A DNA stretch of 64,000 nucleotides from Streptomyces sp. MH60 (GCF_002939385.1 NZ_MULI01000018.1:50285-114284); one strand, 5' to 3'. Counted from the stretch's first letter, positions 35,969 through 44,478 are shown. Notes: a model not told the origin generated them from the letters alone. Made by a program: numbers and translations.

Positions 35969-37842
35969 GCCGTCTCCTCGATCTCTTCCAGTCGGTGCAG
36001 TACGTCGTCGTCACTCAGGGCGCCGTCACGGTCGTCGACGCGGCCGTCGTCGTTCAGGGGCCGCGCCGGCTTCCTGCCGGCCGGTACGGCGTCCGGGTGC
36101 GCCGCGGCCTCCTTGTCGGTCTCGCGGGTCACCACCGCCCGATACCGGGGTTCGGCGTGCAGCAGTTCCCGGTGCGCGCCGACAGCGGCGACCTCGCCGT
36201 CGTGCAGGAACACGATCCGGTCCGCGCGGTCCAGCATCAGCGGTGACGAGGTGAACACCACCGTGGTGCGCCCGGCGCGCAGTGCCCGCACGCCCTCCGC
36301 GATCCTCGCCTCGGTGTGCGAGTCGACGGCCGAGGTCGGTTCGTCCAGAACCAGCGCCTCCGGGTCCGTGATCAGGGACCGGGCCAGTGCCAGGCGCTGT
36401 CGCTGGCCGCCCGACAGCGACCGGCCCCGTTCGGTGATGCGGGCGTCCATCGGGTCGTCGGCGCCGAGCGAGCCCTGCGCGAGTGCCGCCAACACGTCAC
36501 CGCACTGGGCGGCGGCGAGCGCGTCCTCGGTGGCGACGGCACCGGACGCGGGCACGTCCAGCAGCTCGCGGAGCGTTCCGGAGAGCAGTACCGGGTCCTT
36601 GTCCTGCACCAGGACCGCGGTGCGCGCGGACTTCAGGGGCAGCTCGTCCAGTGGCACCCCGCCCAGCAGGGCGGACGCACCCTGCTCCGAGGGATGCCCG
36701 CCGAGCCGTTCCGCCAGCAGCCCGGCCGCGTCCGGGTCACCGCACACCACGGCGGTGAGCCCGCCCGCCGGAGCCAGGAGACCGGTGGTCGGGTCGTACA
36801 GGTCCCCGGTGGGGATCTCGGCGGCGCGCGAACCCCCGGTGTCCGTGGCGCGTTCCAGGGCCAGCACCCGAGCGGCCCGTTTCGCCGAGGGGCGGGAGAA
36901 GGAGTACGCCATGGCGATCTCCTCGAAGTGCCGCAGCGGATAGGTGAGGATCATGACGGAGCTGTAGACGGTGACGAGTTCACCGACGCCGATGCGGCCC
37001 TGTCGGGCCAGGTGGACGCCGTGCCAGACCACCGCGATCAGCAGCAGTCCCGGCAGCAGCACCTGGATCGCGGAGATCAGGGACCACATGCGGGCGCTGC
37101 GCACGGCGGCGTGGCGCACCTCCTGGGAGGCGCTGCGGTAGCGGTCGAGGAAGAGTTCCTCGCCGCCGATGCCGCGCAGCACGCGCAGTCCGGCGACGGT
37201 GTCCGAGGCGAGCTCGGTGGCGCGGCCGGCCTTGTCGCGCTGGACGTCGGCCCGCCGGGTGGCGCGGGGCAGCAGGGGCAGCACCGCGAGGGCCAGCACC
37301 GGCAGCCCCACGATCACGACGACGCCGAGCGCCGGCTGGTAGACGACCAGCGCCACGCAGACCAGCACGATGGTGAGCGCGGCGGCGGTGAAGCGGGAGA
37401 CGGCCTCCACGAACCAGCCGATCTTCTCGACGTCGCCGGTGGACACGGCCACGACCTCACCGGCCGCCACGCGCCGGGTCAGCGCCGAGCCCAGCAGCGC
37501 CGTCTTGCGGGCCAGCAGTTGCTGGACGCGGGCCGCGGCGGTGATCCAGTTGGTGACGGCGGCGCGGTGCAGGAAGGTGTCGCCGAGCGCGTTGCCGACG
37601 CAGCACAGGACCATGACGCCGCCCGCGAGGGCGAGCCGGCTGCCGGAGCGGTCGACGACCGCCTGGATGGCGAGACCGACACAGAAGGGCAGAGCGGAGA
37701 CGGAGGCGAAGTGCAGCAGGCCCCAGGCCAGTGACTTGAGTTGGCCACCGAGCTGGTTGCGGAACAGCCACCACAGGAATCGGGGGCCCGAGCGTGCGTC
37801 CGGCACACCCGGGTCGGGATACGGAAGGTCTTGGATCTGCAT
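35965..37842 (-). CDS. ABC exporter half-transporter, first subunit (degenerate Walker A)
   Basis: The 625-residue protein has a membrane domain (about residues 30-320) and an ATPase domain with good signature LSGGQRQRLALARSL (about 474-488) and Walker B ALVLDEPTSAVD. The Walker A position reads VVCGDPDAAGLLAERL and has neither GxxGxGK nor a Lys, and the H-loop reads VVFTSSPLML without His. This half therefore probably does not hydrolyse ATP at its own Walker A site. The start at 37842 (MQIQDLPYPDPG) is conserved; 37881 is the longer option. Four-base overlap with the next gene means translational coupling. It forms a heterodimer with the 34187-35968 product. Confidence 0.9.
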   Translation of the reverse strand: MQIQDLPYPDPGVPDARSGPRFLWWLFRNQLGGQLKSLAWGLLHFASVSALPFCVGLAIQAVVDRSGSRLALAGGVMVLCCVGNALGDTFLHRAAVTNWITAAARVQQLLARKTALLGSALTRRVAAGEVVAVSTGDVEKIGWFVEAVSRFTAAALTIVLVCVALVVYQPALGVVVIVGLPVLALAVLPLLPRATRRADVQRDKAGRATELASDTVAGLRVLRGIGGEELFLDRYRSASQEVRHAAVRSARMWSLISAIQVLLPGLLLIAVVWHGVHLARQGRIGVGELVTVYSSVMILTYPLRHFEEIAMAYSFSRPSAKRAARVLALERATDTGGSRAAEIPTGDLYDPTTGLLAPAGGLTAVVCGDPDAAGLLAERLGGHPSEQGASALLGGVPLDELPLKSARTAVLVQDKDPVLLSGTLRELLDVPASGAVATEDALAAAQCGDVLAALAQGSLGADDPMDARITERGRSLSGGQRQRLALARSLITDPEALVLDEPTSAVDSHTEARIAEGVRALRAGRTTVVFTSSPLMLDRADRIVFLHDGEVAAVGAHRELLHAEPRYRAVVTRETDKEAAAHPDAVPAGRKPARPLNDDGRVDDRDGALSDDDVLHRLEEIEETA

Positions 37843-38072
37843 GACGTCCCAGTGGCTCGTGTCAGGGGATGCCGTTGCCATACGGCGTCAAGAGGCTGCA
37901 AACCGTGCAAGGTTGGCGTCGCCACGTGCCCAAAATCAAGCGGTTTTCCGCGGCGGCGTACGAATCCGGCTGCGGAGCGCCGCGCGCCGTCCGCCCATGT
38001 CGGCAGCAGTCCACCCGCCCCCGTCCGCCGCCGTCCTGACGGCATGGGCGCAGGGGATGCGACGATGGACGA

Positions 38073-38831
38073 ATGGCACGTGGTGGTGGACGGCGTACAG
38101 CGGTCGTGACGGCGGCTCTCGGCTCCCTGTTGGCGGTGACGGCGCTGTCCGCCTGCGGCGGCCCGTCGGGGGACGGCGCGGACGCCCGGGCGAGCGGACC
38201 CCCGGGCGGGGACGGCCGGAGCAGTGCGGCGGCCGACCCGACGAGGATCCCCGGTGTCGGCGACCGGCTCCAGAAGCGCATCCCCAGCAACTCGCGCCAG
38301 GTCGTCGCGGTGTACGGAGACGGCAGGGATTCCGCCGACTCCACGGTCGTGCTCTACACGAAGCAGGGCTCCGCCTGGCACCGCGCCCGCAGTTGGGCGG
38401 CGCACAACGGCACCAAGGGGTGGACGACCGACCACCACGAGAACGACAAGCGCAGTCCCGTCGGCGTGTTCACGCTCAGCGACGCGGGCGGCGTGCTCCC
38501 GGACCCGGATCCGGCCCCCGGCACGGGGCTGCCGTACAGCAGGTCCGCGAGCTTCGCGGCCCCGCGGTGGTGGGCGAAGTCGTACTGGCACGACTTCGAC
38601 TACGTCATCGCCATCGACTACAACCGTGTCAAGGGCACCCCGCCGAACGACCCGACCCGCCCCGAGGGGACGTCGAAGGGCGGTTCGATCTGGTTGCACA
38701 TGGACCACGGCAGCGGTACGTCGGCCTGCGTCAGCCTGCCCAAGCCGGCGATGGAGTACCTGCTGCGCACGTTGGACCCGGACCGGCACCCCGTGGTGGT
38801 GATGGGGGACAGGGCGCACCTGAAAGCCTGA
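38073..38831 (+). CDS. L,D-transpeptidase-like (YkuD) lipoprotein
   Basis: The 252-residue protein starts with a lipoprotein signal ending in LSACGG (lipobox LSAC, Cys about 27), then a Gly/Ala-rich linker. The catalytic domain has the YkuD motif IWLHMDHGSGTSACVSL, where the Cys is the nucleophile and the earlier His in LHMDHG is part of the active site. IPSNSRQVVAVYGDG and KRSPVGVFTLSDAGG are the usual domain start. It probably forms or edits 3-3 peptidoglycan links at the cell surface, anchored by lipid. ATG 38073 fits; no strong ribosome binding site is visible. Confidence 0.88.
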   Translation: MARGGGRRTAVVTAALGSLLAVTALSACGGPSGDGADARASGPPGGDGRSSAAADPTRIPGVGDRLQKRIPSNSRQVVAVYGDGRDSADSTVVLYTKQGSAWHRARSWAAHNGTKGWTTDHHENDKRSPVGVFTLSDAGGVLPDPDPAPGTGLPYSRSASFAAPRWWAKSYWHDFDYVIAIDYNRVKGTPPNDPTRPEGTSKGGSIWLHMDHGSGTSACVSLPKPAMEYLLRTLDPDRHPVVVMGDRAHLKA

Positions 38832-38890
38832 GCGCGGGGCTTTCGGCACCCGGCCACCCGGATCACCCGGGACCGGACCGACTGCCCGGA

Positions 38891-39352
38891 TCACGCCGTC
38901 CGGCGGCCCTCGCCCGGGTCCGGCCCGTCGATCAGGGTGTCCAGCAGCCCGCCCAGCACCGCGCGCTGCTCGTCCGTCAGCGGGGCCAGGATCTCCTCGG
39001 CGGCGGACCGGCGCGCACCGCGCAGTTCCCCGAGGGCCGCGCGCCCGTCGTCGGTCAGCTCGATCCGGATGACCCGGCGGTTGGCGGGATCCGGGACGCG
39101 GCGCACCTTCCCGGCCGCTTCCAGCCCGTCGACCAGAGTCGTCACCGCCCGGGGCACGACCTCCAGGCGCTCGGCGAGATCCGCCATGCGCGGGGGCGAG
39201 CCGTAGTGCGCCAGCGTGCGCAGCAGCCGGGACTGGGCCGGGGTGATGCCGAGGTCGCGGTGCTCGAGATGGCGCTTCTGGATGCGGTGCACCCGGCGGG
39301 TGAGCCGCAGCAGCTGCTCGGCGAGCAGGCCGTCGGAATCGGGGGCGGTCAT
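38891..39352 (-). CDS. MarR family transcriptional regulator
   Basis: The 153-residue protein has the MarR layout with ITPAQSRLLRTLAHYG, the recognition region PRMADLAERLEVVPRAVTTLVDGLEAAGKVRRV and the wing DPANRRVIRIELTDDG. Start ATG 39352 is divergent from the ABC exporter gene across the 39353-39498 region, which contains two dyads. It probably represses the exporter and itself. The ligand is unknown and the regulator may respond to a substrate of that exporter. Confidence 0.9.
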   Translation of the reverse strand: MTAPDSDGLLAEQLLRLTRRVHRIQKRHLEHRDLGITPAQSRLLRTLAHYGSPPRMADLAERLEVVPRAVTTLVDGLEAAGKVRRVPDPANRRVIRIELTDDGRAALGELRGARRSAAEEILAPLTDEQRAVLGGLLDTLIDGPDPGEGRRTA

Positions 39353-39356
39353 GGGG

Positions 39357-39401
39357 GAACAATATCAGGATGATGTTCATTGTGAGTATAGGTAACAATG
39401 A
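39357..39401. promoter_or_regulatory. Two operator dyads between MarR gene and ABC exporter
   Basis: A 22-bp imperfect palindrome lies at 39357-39378 (GAACAATATC against GATGATGTTC, eight of ten half-site matches). Next to it, TCATTGT (39377-39383) and ACAATGA (39395-39401) form a perfect 7-bp inverted repeat with an 11-base spacer. Both are AT-rich islands in the promoter region and fit MarR-type operators. Confidence 0.6.
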
Positions 39402-39498
39402 CCTATGATCCGTAGGTCCGCGCATGCCCGCGGCAGGCCCCCGAGGTCTGCGCTGCGAAGGCGCCGCGGGCCTCCCCTCGCCGCCTCCGAAGGAGCCC

Positions 39499-41301
39499 AT
39501 GCACCCCGATCGCGAATCCGCCTGGACCGCACCCGCCGACGCCAAGGAACAGCCCCGGCAGGTGCGTCGCATCCTCAAGCTGTTCCGCCCCTACCGCGGC
39601 CGCCTTGTGGTCGTCGGCCTGCTGGTCGGCGCCGCGTCCCTGGTGTCGGTCGCCACGCCCTTCCTGCTCAAGGAGATCCTCGACGTCGCGATCCCCGAGG
39701 GGCGTACGGGCCTGCTGAGCCTGCTCGCCCTCGGCATGATCTTCGGCGCCGTCCTCACCAGCGTCTTCGGCGTGCTGCAGACCCTGATCTCCACGACCGT
39801 GGGCCAGCGCGTCATGCACGACCTGCGCACCGCCGTCTACGGACGGCTCCAGCAGATGTCCCTCGCCTTCTTCACCCGCACCCGCACCGGCGAGGTCCAG
39901 TCCCGCATCGCCAACGACATCGGCGGCATGCAGGCCACCGTCACCTCCACGGCGACCTCACTGGTGTCCAACCTCACCAGCGTGGTCGCCACGATCGTCG
40001 CCATGGTCGTCCTCGACTGGCGCCTGACCGTCGTCTCGCTGCTCCTCCTCCCGGTGTTCGTGTGGATCAGCCGCCGCGTCGGCAGGGAACGCCGGAAGAT
40101 CACCACCCGGCGCCAGAAGCAGATGGCCGCGATGGCCGCCACGGTCACCGAGTCGCTCTCCGTCAGCGGCATCCTGCTCGGCCGCACCATGGGCCGTTCC
40201 GACTCCCTCACCCGCGCCTTCGCGGACGAGTCCGAGAGCCTGGTCGACCTGGAGGTGAGGTCGAACATGGCGGGCCGCTGGCGGATGGCCGTCATCACGA
40301 TCGTCATGGCCGCCATGCCGGCCGTCATCTACTGGACCGCGGGCATCGCCCTGCAACTCGGCGGCCCCGACGTCTCCCTCGGTACGATCGTCGCCTTCGT
40401 CTCGCTCCAGCAGGGGCTGTTCCGCCCGACCGTGAGCCTGTTGTCGACCGGTGTGCAGATCCAGACCTCGCTCGCACTCTTCCAGCGCATCTTCGAGTAC
40501 CTCGACCTGCCGATCGACATCACCGAGCGGGAGGACCCCGTCCACCTCGACCACATCAAGGGCGAGGTCCGCTTCGAGAACGTCGAGTTCGGCTACGACG
40601 GCAAGGGCGGCCCGGTGCTCGACGGCATCGACATCACCGTCCCCGCCGGCAGCAGTCTCGCCGTCGTCGGTCCCACCGGCGCAGGCAAGTCCACACTCGG
40701 CCACCTGGTGCCGCGGCTGTACGACGTGACGGGCGGCCGGGTCACCCTCGACGGGGTCGACGTGCGCGACCTCGACTTCGACACCCTCGCCCGCGCGGTC
40801 GGCGTCGTCTCGCAGGAGACATACCTCTTCCACGCCTCCGTCGCCGAGAACCTGCGCTTCGCCAAGCCGGACGCCACGGACGCGGAGCTGGAGGCGGCGG
40901 CGAGGGCGGCCCAGATCCACGACCACATCGCCGCCCTGCCCGACGGCTACGACACCGTGGTCGGCGAGCGCGGGCACCGGTTCTCCGGCGGCGAGAAGCA
41001 GCGCCTGGCCATCGCCCGCACCATCCTGCGCGACCCGCCCGTCCTGGTCCTGGACGAGGCGACCAGCGCCCTGGACACCCGTACCGAGGCCGCCGTGCAG
41101 GGCGCCATCGACGCCCTGTCCGCCAACCGCACCACGATCACCATCGCGCACCGCCTCTCCACCGTCCAGGGCGCCGACCGGATCGTGGTCCTCGACTCCG
41201 GACGACTGGCCGAACAGGGCACGCACGAGGCACTGCTGGCGCAGGACGGGAGGTATGCCGCGCTGGTGCGCCGGGACGCCCGACTGGAGCCGACAAGATG
41301 A
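39499..41301 (+). CDS. ABC exporter (single half-transporter, MarR-linked)
   Basis: The 600-residue protein has an N-terminal membrane domain (RGRLVVVGLLVGAASLVSVATPF and further spans to about 300) and an ATPase domain with intact Walker A VVGPTGAGKSTLGHLV, signature FSGGEKQRLAIARTIL, Walker B VLVLDEATSALD and H-loop ITIAHRLSTV. It would work as a homodimer. ATG 39499 is preceded by AAGGAG at four-base spacing, and starts further upstream are weaker. It is divergent from the MarR gene. Substrate unknown; drug export is likely from the genetic arrangement. Confidence 0.93.
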   Translation: MHPDRESAWTAPADAKEQPRQVRRILKLFRPYRGRLVVVGLLVGAASLVSVATPFLLKEILDVAIPEGRTGLLSLLALGMIFGAVLTSVFGVLQTLISTTVGQRVMHDLRTAVYGRLQQMSLAFFTRTRTGEVQSRIANDIGGMQATVTSTATSLVSNLTSVVATIVAMVVLDWRLTVVSLLLLPVFVWISRRVGRERRKITTRRQKQMAAMAATVTESLSVSGILLGRTMGRSDSLTRAFADESESLVDLEVRSNMAGRWRMAVITIVMAAMPAVIYWTAGIALQLGGPDVSLGTIVAFVSLQQGLFRPTVSLLSTGVQIQTSLALFQRIFEYLDLPIDITEREDPVHLDHIKGEVRFENVEFGYDGKGGPVLDGIDITVPAGSSLAVVGPTGAGKSTLGHLVPRLYDVTGGRVTLDGVDVRDLDFDTLARAVGVVSQETYLFHASVAENLRFAKPDATDAELEAAARAAQIHDHIAALPDGYDTVVGERGHRFSGGEKQRLAIARTILRDPPVLVLDEATSALDTRTEAAVQGAIDALSANRTTITIAHRLSTVQGADRIVVLDSGRLAEQGTHEALLAQDGRYAALVRRDARLEPTR

Positions 41302-41344
41302 CGATATGCCGGGTTTGGGACCGTATGGGGGTTACCGTGCCCGC

Positions 41345-42298
41345 ATGCAGATGAACACTCCGCCACGGAGCGCGAGAAGCGTGAGAAGCGCGAGGAGCGC
41401 CGGAGGCCCCAGAGCGAGCCTCAGAGGGTCCACAGGACTCAGGGGTCCCAGAAGCCCCAGAAGCCCCAGGCGAACGATCCGGCTGACGCGCCGGGGCCGT
41501 ATCGCCCTGATCGCGGCCGGCGCTGTCGTCGCCGGTACCGCCGTGGCGGTGCCGCTGCTGACGACGGAGGACGAGGGCGAGTCCCGTCCCACCTCCCTGG
41601 TGATCCCGGAGGGCTGGCGCGCGACCCAGGTCTACGGGGCCGTCGACAAGGCCCTCGCCCTGCCCGCGGGCACCACCAAGAAGTCCCTGGCCAAGGCCGA
41701 CCTCAAGCTGCCGAACGACGCCGAGGGCAACCCCGAGGGCTATCTCTTCCCCGCGACCTATCCGCTGGGCGAGAACCCGGCCCCGGAGAAGCTGCTGACG
41801 GCCATGGTCGACACGGCGAACAAGAGGTTCACCGGCGCGCCGGTCGCCGCGGGCGCCCAGCGCAACGCGCTGAACGTCTACCAGGCGGTCACCATCGCCA
41901 GCATCGTGCAGGCGGAGGCCGCCGCCAAGGAGGACATGGGCAAGGTCGCCCGGGTGATCTTCAACCGGCTGGAACGCGGCATGCCGCTGCAGATGGACTC
42001 CACCATCAACTACGCCCTGGGCCGTTCCACCCTGAAGACCACCGACAAGGACACGAAGATCGACAGTCCTTACAACTCGTACCAGCGCATGGGGCTGCCG
42101 CCCACCCCCATCGCCAGTCCGGGCGACGAGGCGATGACCGCCGCGATCAATCCGACCCCCGGTGACTGGCTCTACTTCGTCACGGTCAAGCCGGGCGACA
42201 CCCGCTTCACCGCCGACTACGCCGAACACCAGCGCAACGTGGACGAGTTCAACCGCCTCCAGCAGAGCGCGTCGAAGCAGGCCGAGGCCGCCAAGTGA
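41345..42298 (+). CDS. mltG: Endolytic transglycosylase MltG-like
   Basis: The 317-residue protein has a basic low-complexity leader, a single membrane segment IALIAAGAVVAGTAVAVPLL (about 58-77) and a YceG/MltG domain with GNPEGYLFPATYPLGE, TIASIVQAEAAAKEDMGKVARVIFNRL (catalytic Glu near 190) and MDSTINYALGRS. MltG cleaves nascent peptidoglycan glycan strands. The start at 41345 is uncertain: the N-terminal 45 codons contain six AGA and three AGG codons, extremely rare in this genome, and a period-9 repeat. It lies 43 bases after the ABC gene on the same strand. Confidence 0.88.
   Translation: MQMNTPPRSARSVRSARSAGGPRASLRGSTGLRGPRSPRSPRRTIRLTRRGRIALIAAGAVVAGTAVAVPLLTTEDEGESRPTSLVIPEGWRATQVYGAVDKALALPAGTTKKSLAKADLKLPNDAEGNPEGYLFPATYPLGENPAPEKLLTAMVDTANKRFTGAPVAAGAQRNALNVYQAVTIASIVQAEAAAKEDMGKVARVIFNRLERGMPLQMDSTINYALGRSTLKTTDKDTKIDSPYNSYQRMGLPPTPIASPGDEAMTAAINPTPGDWLYFVTVKPGDTRFTADYAEHQRNVDEFNRLQQSASKQAEAAK
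41370..41475 (+). repeat. Nonamer repeats within the MltG leader
   Basis: Period-9 repeats run through two parts of the leader: near 41370-41403 (GAGAAGCGT, GAGAAGCGC, GAGGAGCGC) and near 41446-41470 (CCCAGAAGC twice, then CCCAGG). They encode Arg-Ser or Arg-Ser-Pro rich sequence. Confidence 0.5.
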
Positions 42299-42325
42299 CC
42301 GGTCGGGGCGTCACGCGGCGACCGG
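42299..42325. terminator. Hairpin after MltG gene
   Basis: CCGGTCG (42299-42305) pairs with CGACCGG (42319-42325), a perfect 7-bp stem with 13-base loop, immediately after the MltG stop. It overlaps the 3' end of the convergent flavoprotein gene. Confidence 0.4.
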
Positions 42326-43390
42326 CTCCTCCTCGGCCAGCAGCCGCCTGATGTCCCGCACGGCCGCGCGTCCCGCCCGGTTGGCGCCGATGGTGCTGGC
42401 GGAGGGCCCGTAGCCGACGAGATGGATCCGCGGGTCGGCCAGCGCACGCGTCCCCTCGACACGGATACCGCCACCCGCCTCCCGCAGCCGCAGCGGCCTC
42501 AGATGGTCGATGGCGGCCCGGAACCCGGTCGCCCACAGGATGACGTCCGCGGCCACCCGCCGCCCGTCGCCCCACTCCACCCCCTCGGGCGTGATCCGGT
42601 CGAACATGGGCTGCCGGTCCAGCACACCCGACTCCAGCCCGGCCCGGACCGCCTCGTTCAGCGGCAGCCCGGTCACCGACACGACACTCTTCGGCGGCAG
42701 CCCCTGCCGCACCCGTTCCTCCACGAGCGCCACCGCCGCCCGGCCCGCGTCCTCGTCGAAGGGCCCCTCGCGGAAGACGGGGGGCCTCCTGGTCACCCAC
42801 GTGGTGGCCGCCGCGTACGGGGCGATCTCCATCAGGTGCTGGGTGCCCGAGGCGCCGCCGCCGACCACGATCACGCGCCGACCGGCGAACTCCTCCGGCC
42901 CGGCATACTGCGCGGTGTGCAGCTGCCGTCCCCGGAAGGTCTCCTGCCCCGGATAGCGCGGCCAGAAGGGCCGGTCCCAGGTGCCGGTCGCGTTGATCAG
43001 CGCACGCGTCGCCCACGACCCGGCCGACGTCTCGACGTCCAGCCGTCCGTCCGTCCCCTCGCGCACGGCACGCACATCGACCGGCCGCAGCACCCGCAGG
43101 TCGAAGGTCCGCTCGTAGTCCGCGAAGTAGCCGCTCACCACCTCGGCGGACGGCCGCGCCGGATCCGCGCCGGTCAGCTCCATCCCCGGCAGGGCGTGCA
43201 TCCCGTGCACCTTGCCGTACGTCAGGGACGGCCACCGGAACTGCCAGGCACCGCCGGGCCCGGGGGAGTGGTCGAGCACCACGAAGTCGCGCTCGGGCTC
43301 GAAGCCCGTGCGCCGCAGGTGATAGGCGGCGGCGAGCCCGGCCTGACCGGCACCGATGACGACGACCTCGACCTCGCGTGTGTGGTTCAC
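42311..43390 (-). CDS. FAD/NAD(P)-dependent flavoprotein monooxygenase (CzcO-like)
   Basis: The 359-residue protein shows the two Rossmann motifs of flavin monooxygenases: VVVIGAGQAGLAAAYHL (FAD) at the N-terminus and VIVVGGGASGTQHLME (NADPH) in the middle. DHSPGPGGAWQFRWPSLTYGKVHG lies between them. ALINATGTWDRPF and ILWATGFRAAIDHLRPL are typical of the FMO/CzcO group. Probably a cytosolic oxidoreductase; the substrate is unknown. Start ATG 43390. It is divergent from the YjbQ gene over 55 bases, so the two may share a regulatory region. Confidence 0.88.
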   Translation of the reverse strand: MNHTREVEVVVIGAGQAGLAAAYHLRRTGFEPERDFVVLDHSPGPGGAWQFRWPSLTYGKVHGMHALPGMELTGADPARPSAEVVSGYFADYERTFDLRVLRPVDVRAVREGTDGRLDVETSAGSWATRALINATGTWDRPFWPRYPGQETFRGRQLHTAQYAGPEEFAGRRVIVVGGGASGTQHLMEIAPYAAATTWVTRRPPVFREGPFDEDAGRAAVALVEERVRQGLPPKSVVSVTGLPLNEAVRAGLESGVLDRQPMFDRITPEGVEWGDGRRVAADVILWATGFRAAIDHLRPLRLREAGGGIRVEGTRALADPRIHLVGYGPSASTIGANRAGRAAVRDIRRLLAEEEPVAA

Positions 43391-43445
43391 GCATCTACCA
43401 ACTGCGTGGCAGGCCCCGATCTTCCCCCGGTGTCAGGATGGGGTC

Positions 43446-43868
43446 ATGTCAGATGCCTTCACCACCCGAGTCCTCAACGTCGCCACCGGCTCGGCGGAGC
43501 GGGTCGCCGACATCACCGGTGACTGCGAGTCCTTCCTGCGCGAGGCTGCGTCCGGTCGCGACGGCCTCCTCAACGTGTTCGTCCCGCACGCCACCGCCGG
43601 GATCGCGATCATCGAGACCGGCGCCGGCAGCGACGACGACCTGCTGTCCGCCCTGCACACCCTGCTCCCCGCCGACGACCGCTGGCAGCACCGCCACGGC
43701 AGTCCCGGACACGGCCGCGACCACGTGCTGCCCGCGTTCGTGCCCCCGCACGCGACGCTGCCGGTGATCGGCGGCCGCCTGGAGCTCGGAACCTGGCAGT
43801 CGGTGTGCCTGGTGGACACCAACCGGGACAACCCCGACCGCCGGGTCCGGCTGAGCTTCCTCGGCTGA
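43446..43868 (+). CDS. YjbQ family protein (secondary thiamine-phosphate synthase enzyme)
   Basis: The 140-residue protein matches YjbQ: NVFVPHATAGIAIIETGAGSDDDL, the characteristic HATAG block, and further blocks RHGSPGHGRDHVLPAFVPPHATLPVIGGRLELGTWQ and VCLVDTNRDNPDRRVRLSF. The His residues of HATAG and GHGRDH are the proposed active site. YjbQ in Escherichia coli can replace ThiE activity weakly. ATG 43446 is well placed. There are no thiamine genes nearby, so the real role here is not known. Confidence 0.9.
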   Translation: MSDAFTTRVLNVATGSAERVADITGDCESFLREAASGRDGLLNVFVPHATAGIAIIETGAGSDDDLLSALHTLLPADDRWQHRHGSPGHGRDHVLPAFVPPHATLPVIGGRLELGTWQSVCLVDTNRDNPDRRVRLSFLG

Positions 43869-43877
43869 CGGCAGCCG
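43862..43877. terminator. Hairpin after yjbQ-like gene
   Basis: CGGCTG (43862-43867) pairs with CAGCCG (43872-43877) with loop ACGG, overlapping the stop codon. It lies between the YjbQ-like gene and the convergent monooxygenase-like gene. Confidence 0.4.
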
Positions 43878-43896
43878 TCCGCAGGGTTCCGGCGTC

Positions 43897-44220
43897 CTAC
43901 TCCACCGCCATCTCGCCCAGCTCCGACCAGCCCTCCTGGTCGACCGTCGTGTTCACGATGCGGGGTGTGCGGGCCAGGTGGCGCGGCAGCTTCTCCTGGG
44001 CGGCGCGGAAGTGTGCGGACCGGACGTGGGCGGCACCCGCCTCGTCGTCGCGGAACGCCTCGACCAGTACGTACTCGGTGGGGTCGTCGACGCTGCGCGA
44101 CCAGTCGAACCAGAGGCAGCCGGCTTCCGCCCGGGTGGCCCGGGTGAACTCGCCGGCGATCTCCGGCCACTGGTCGGCGTGTTCGGGGAGCACCTGGAAC
44201 TTCGCCGTAATGAAGATCAT
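43897..44220 (-). CDS. Putative quinol/antibiotic biosynthesis monooxygenase (ABM domain)
   Basis: The 107-residue protein is a single dimeric ABM-type alpha+beta barrel: IFITAKFQVLPEHADQWPEIAGEF, CLWFDWSRSVDDPTEYVLVEAFRDDEA and HVRSAHFRAAQEKLPRHLA contain the conserved Trp, Glu and His positions of this family. These small cofactor-free proteins oxidise quinols or polyketides or act as heme oxygenases. ATG 44220 fits. The function here is unclear as no biosynthetic genes are near. Confidence 0.88.
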   Translation of the reverse strand: MIFITAKFQVLPEHADQWPEIAGEFTRATRAEAGCLWFDWSRSVDDPTEYVLVEAFRDDEAGAAHVRSAHFRAAQEKLPRHLARTPRIVNTTVDQEGWSELGEMAVE

Positions 44221-44268
44221 GGGTTCGGTTCGCTTTCTGTGATGCGGGACCTGGAGGCCGTTTCCCGG

Positions 44269-44373
44269 TCACGGCACGAGGACGGCGCGGCCGCGGAAGT
44301 AACCCGCGACCGCGAGCACCGTCGGCTCATGCAGGTCGAGGCAGCTGCCGACGAGGTTACCGAGGCTCGGCAT
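44269..44373 (-). CDS. Possible small open reading frame (34 codons), uncertain
   Basis: In the 258-base gap before the transporter gene, the minus strand has a 34-codon frame MPSLGNLVGSCLDLHEP, then TVLAVAGYFRGRAVLVP, ending TGA at 44271-44269, with strongly GC-rich third positions. Coding bias continues in the same frame upstream of the ATG (RLAAQVARL), so it may also be the C-terminal end of a decayed gene. An AGGTGG lies ahead of the ATG. Family not identified. Confidence 0.3.
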   Translation of the reverse strand: MPSLGNLVGSCLDLHEPTVLAVAGYFRGRAVLVP

Positions 44374-44478
44374 GAGCCGCGCCACCTGCGCCGCGAGACG
44401 GCCCGGTACGGGATCGACGTACCGGGCCGCACGCACCGCTCCTGGGCACGCGCACGCGCCGCCGGACCGGACCGGGGA

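Noticed and set aside
29234..36943. 7.7-kb open frame on the plus strand
   Set aside because: It lies antisense to tesB, the RNA helicase, rpmE2, DUF5709 and the ABC genes. Long antisense frames are expected in very GC-rich DNA; translation shows no family motifs.
38842..38875. Three copies of CACCCGG after the transpeptidase gene
   Set aside because: Too short and GC-rich to distinguish from chance; any hairpin has only a 5-bp stem.
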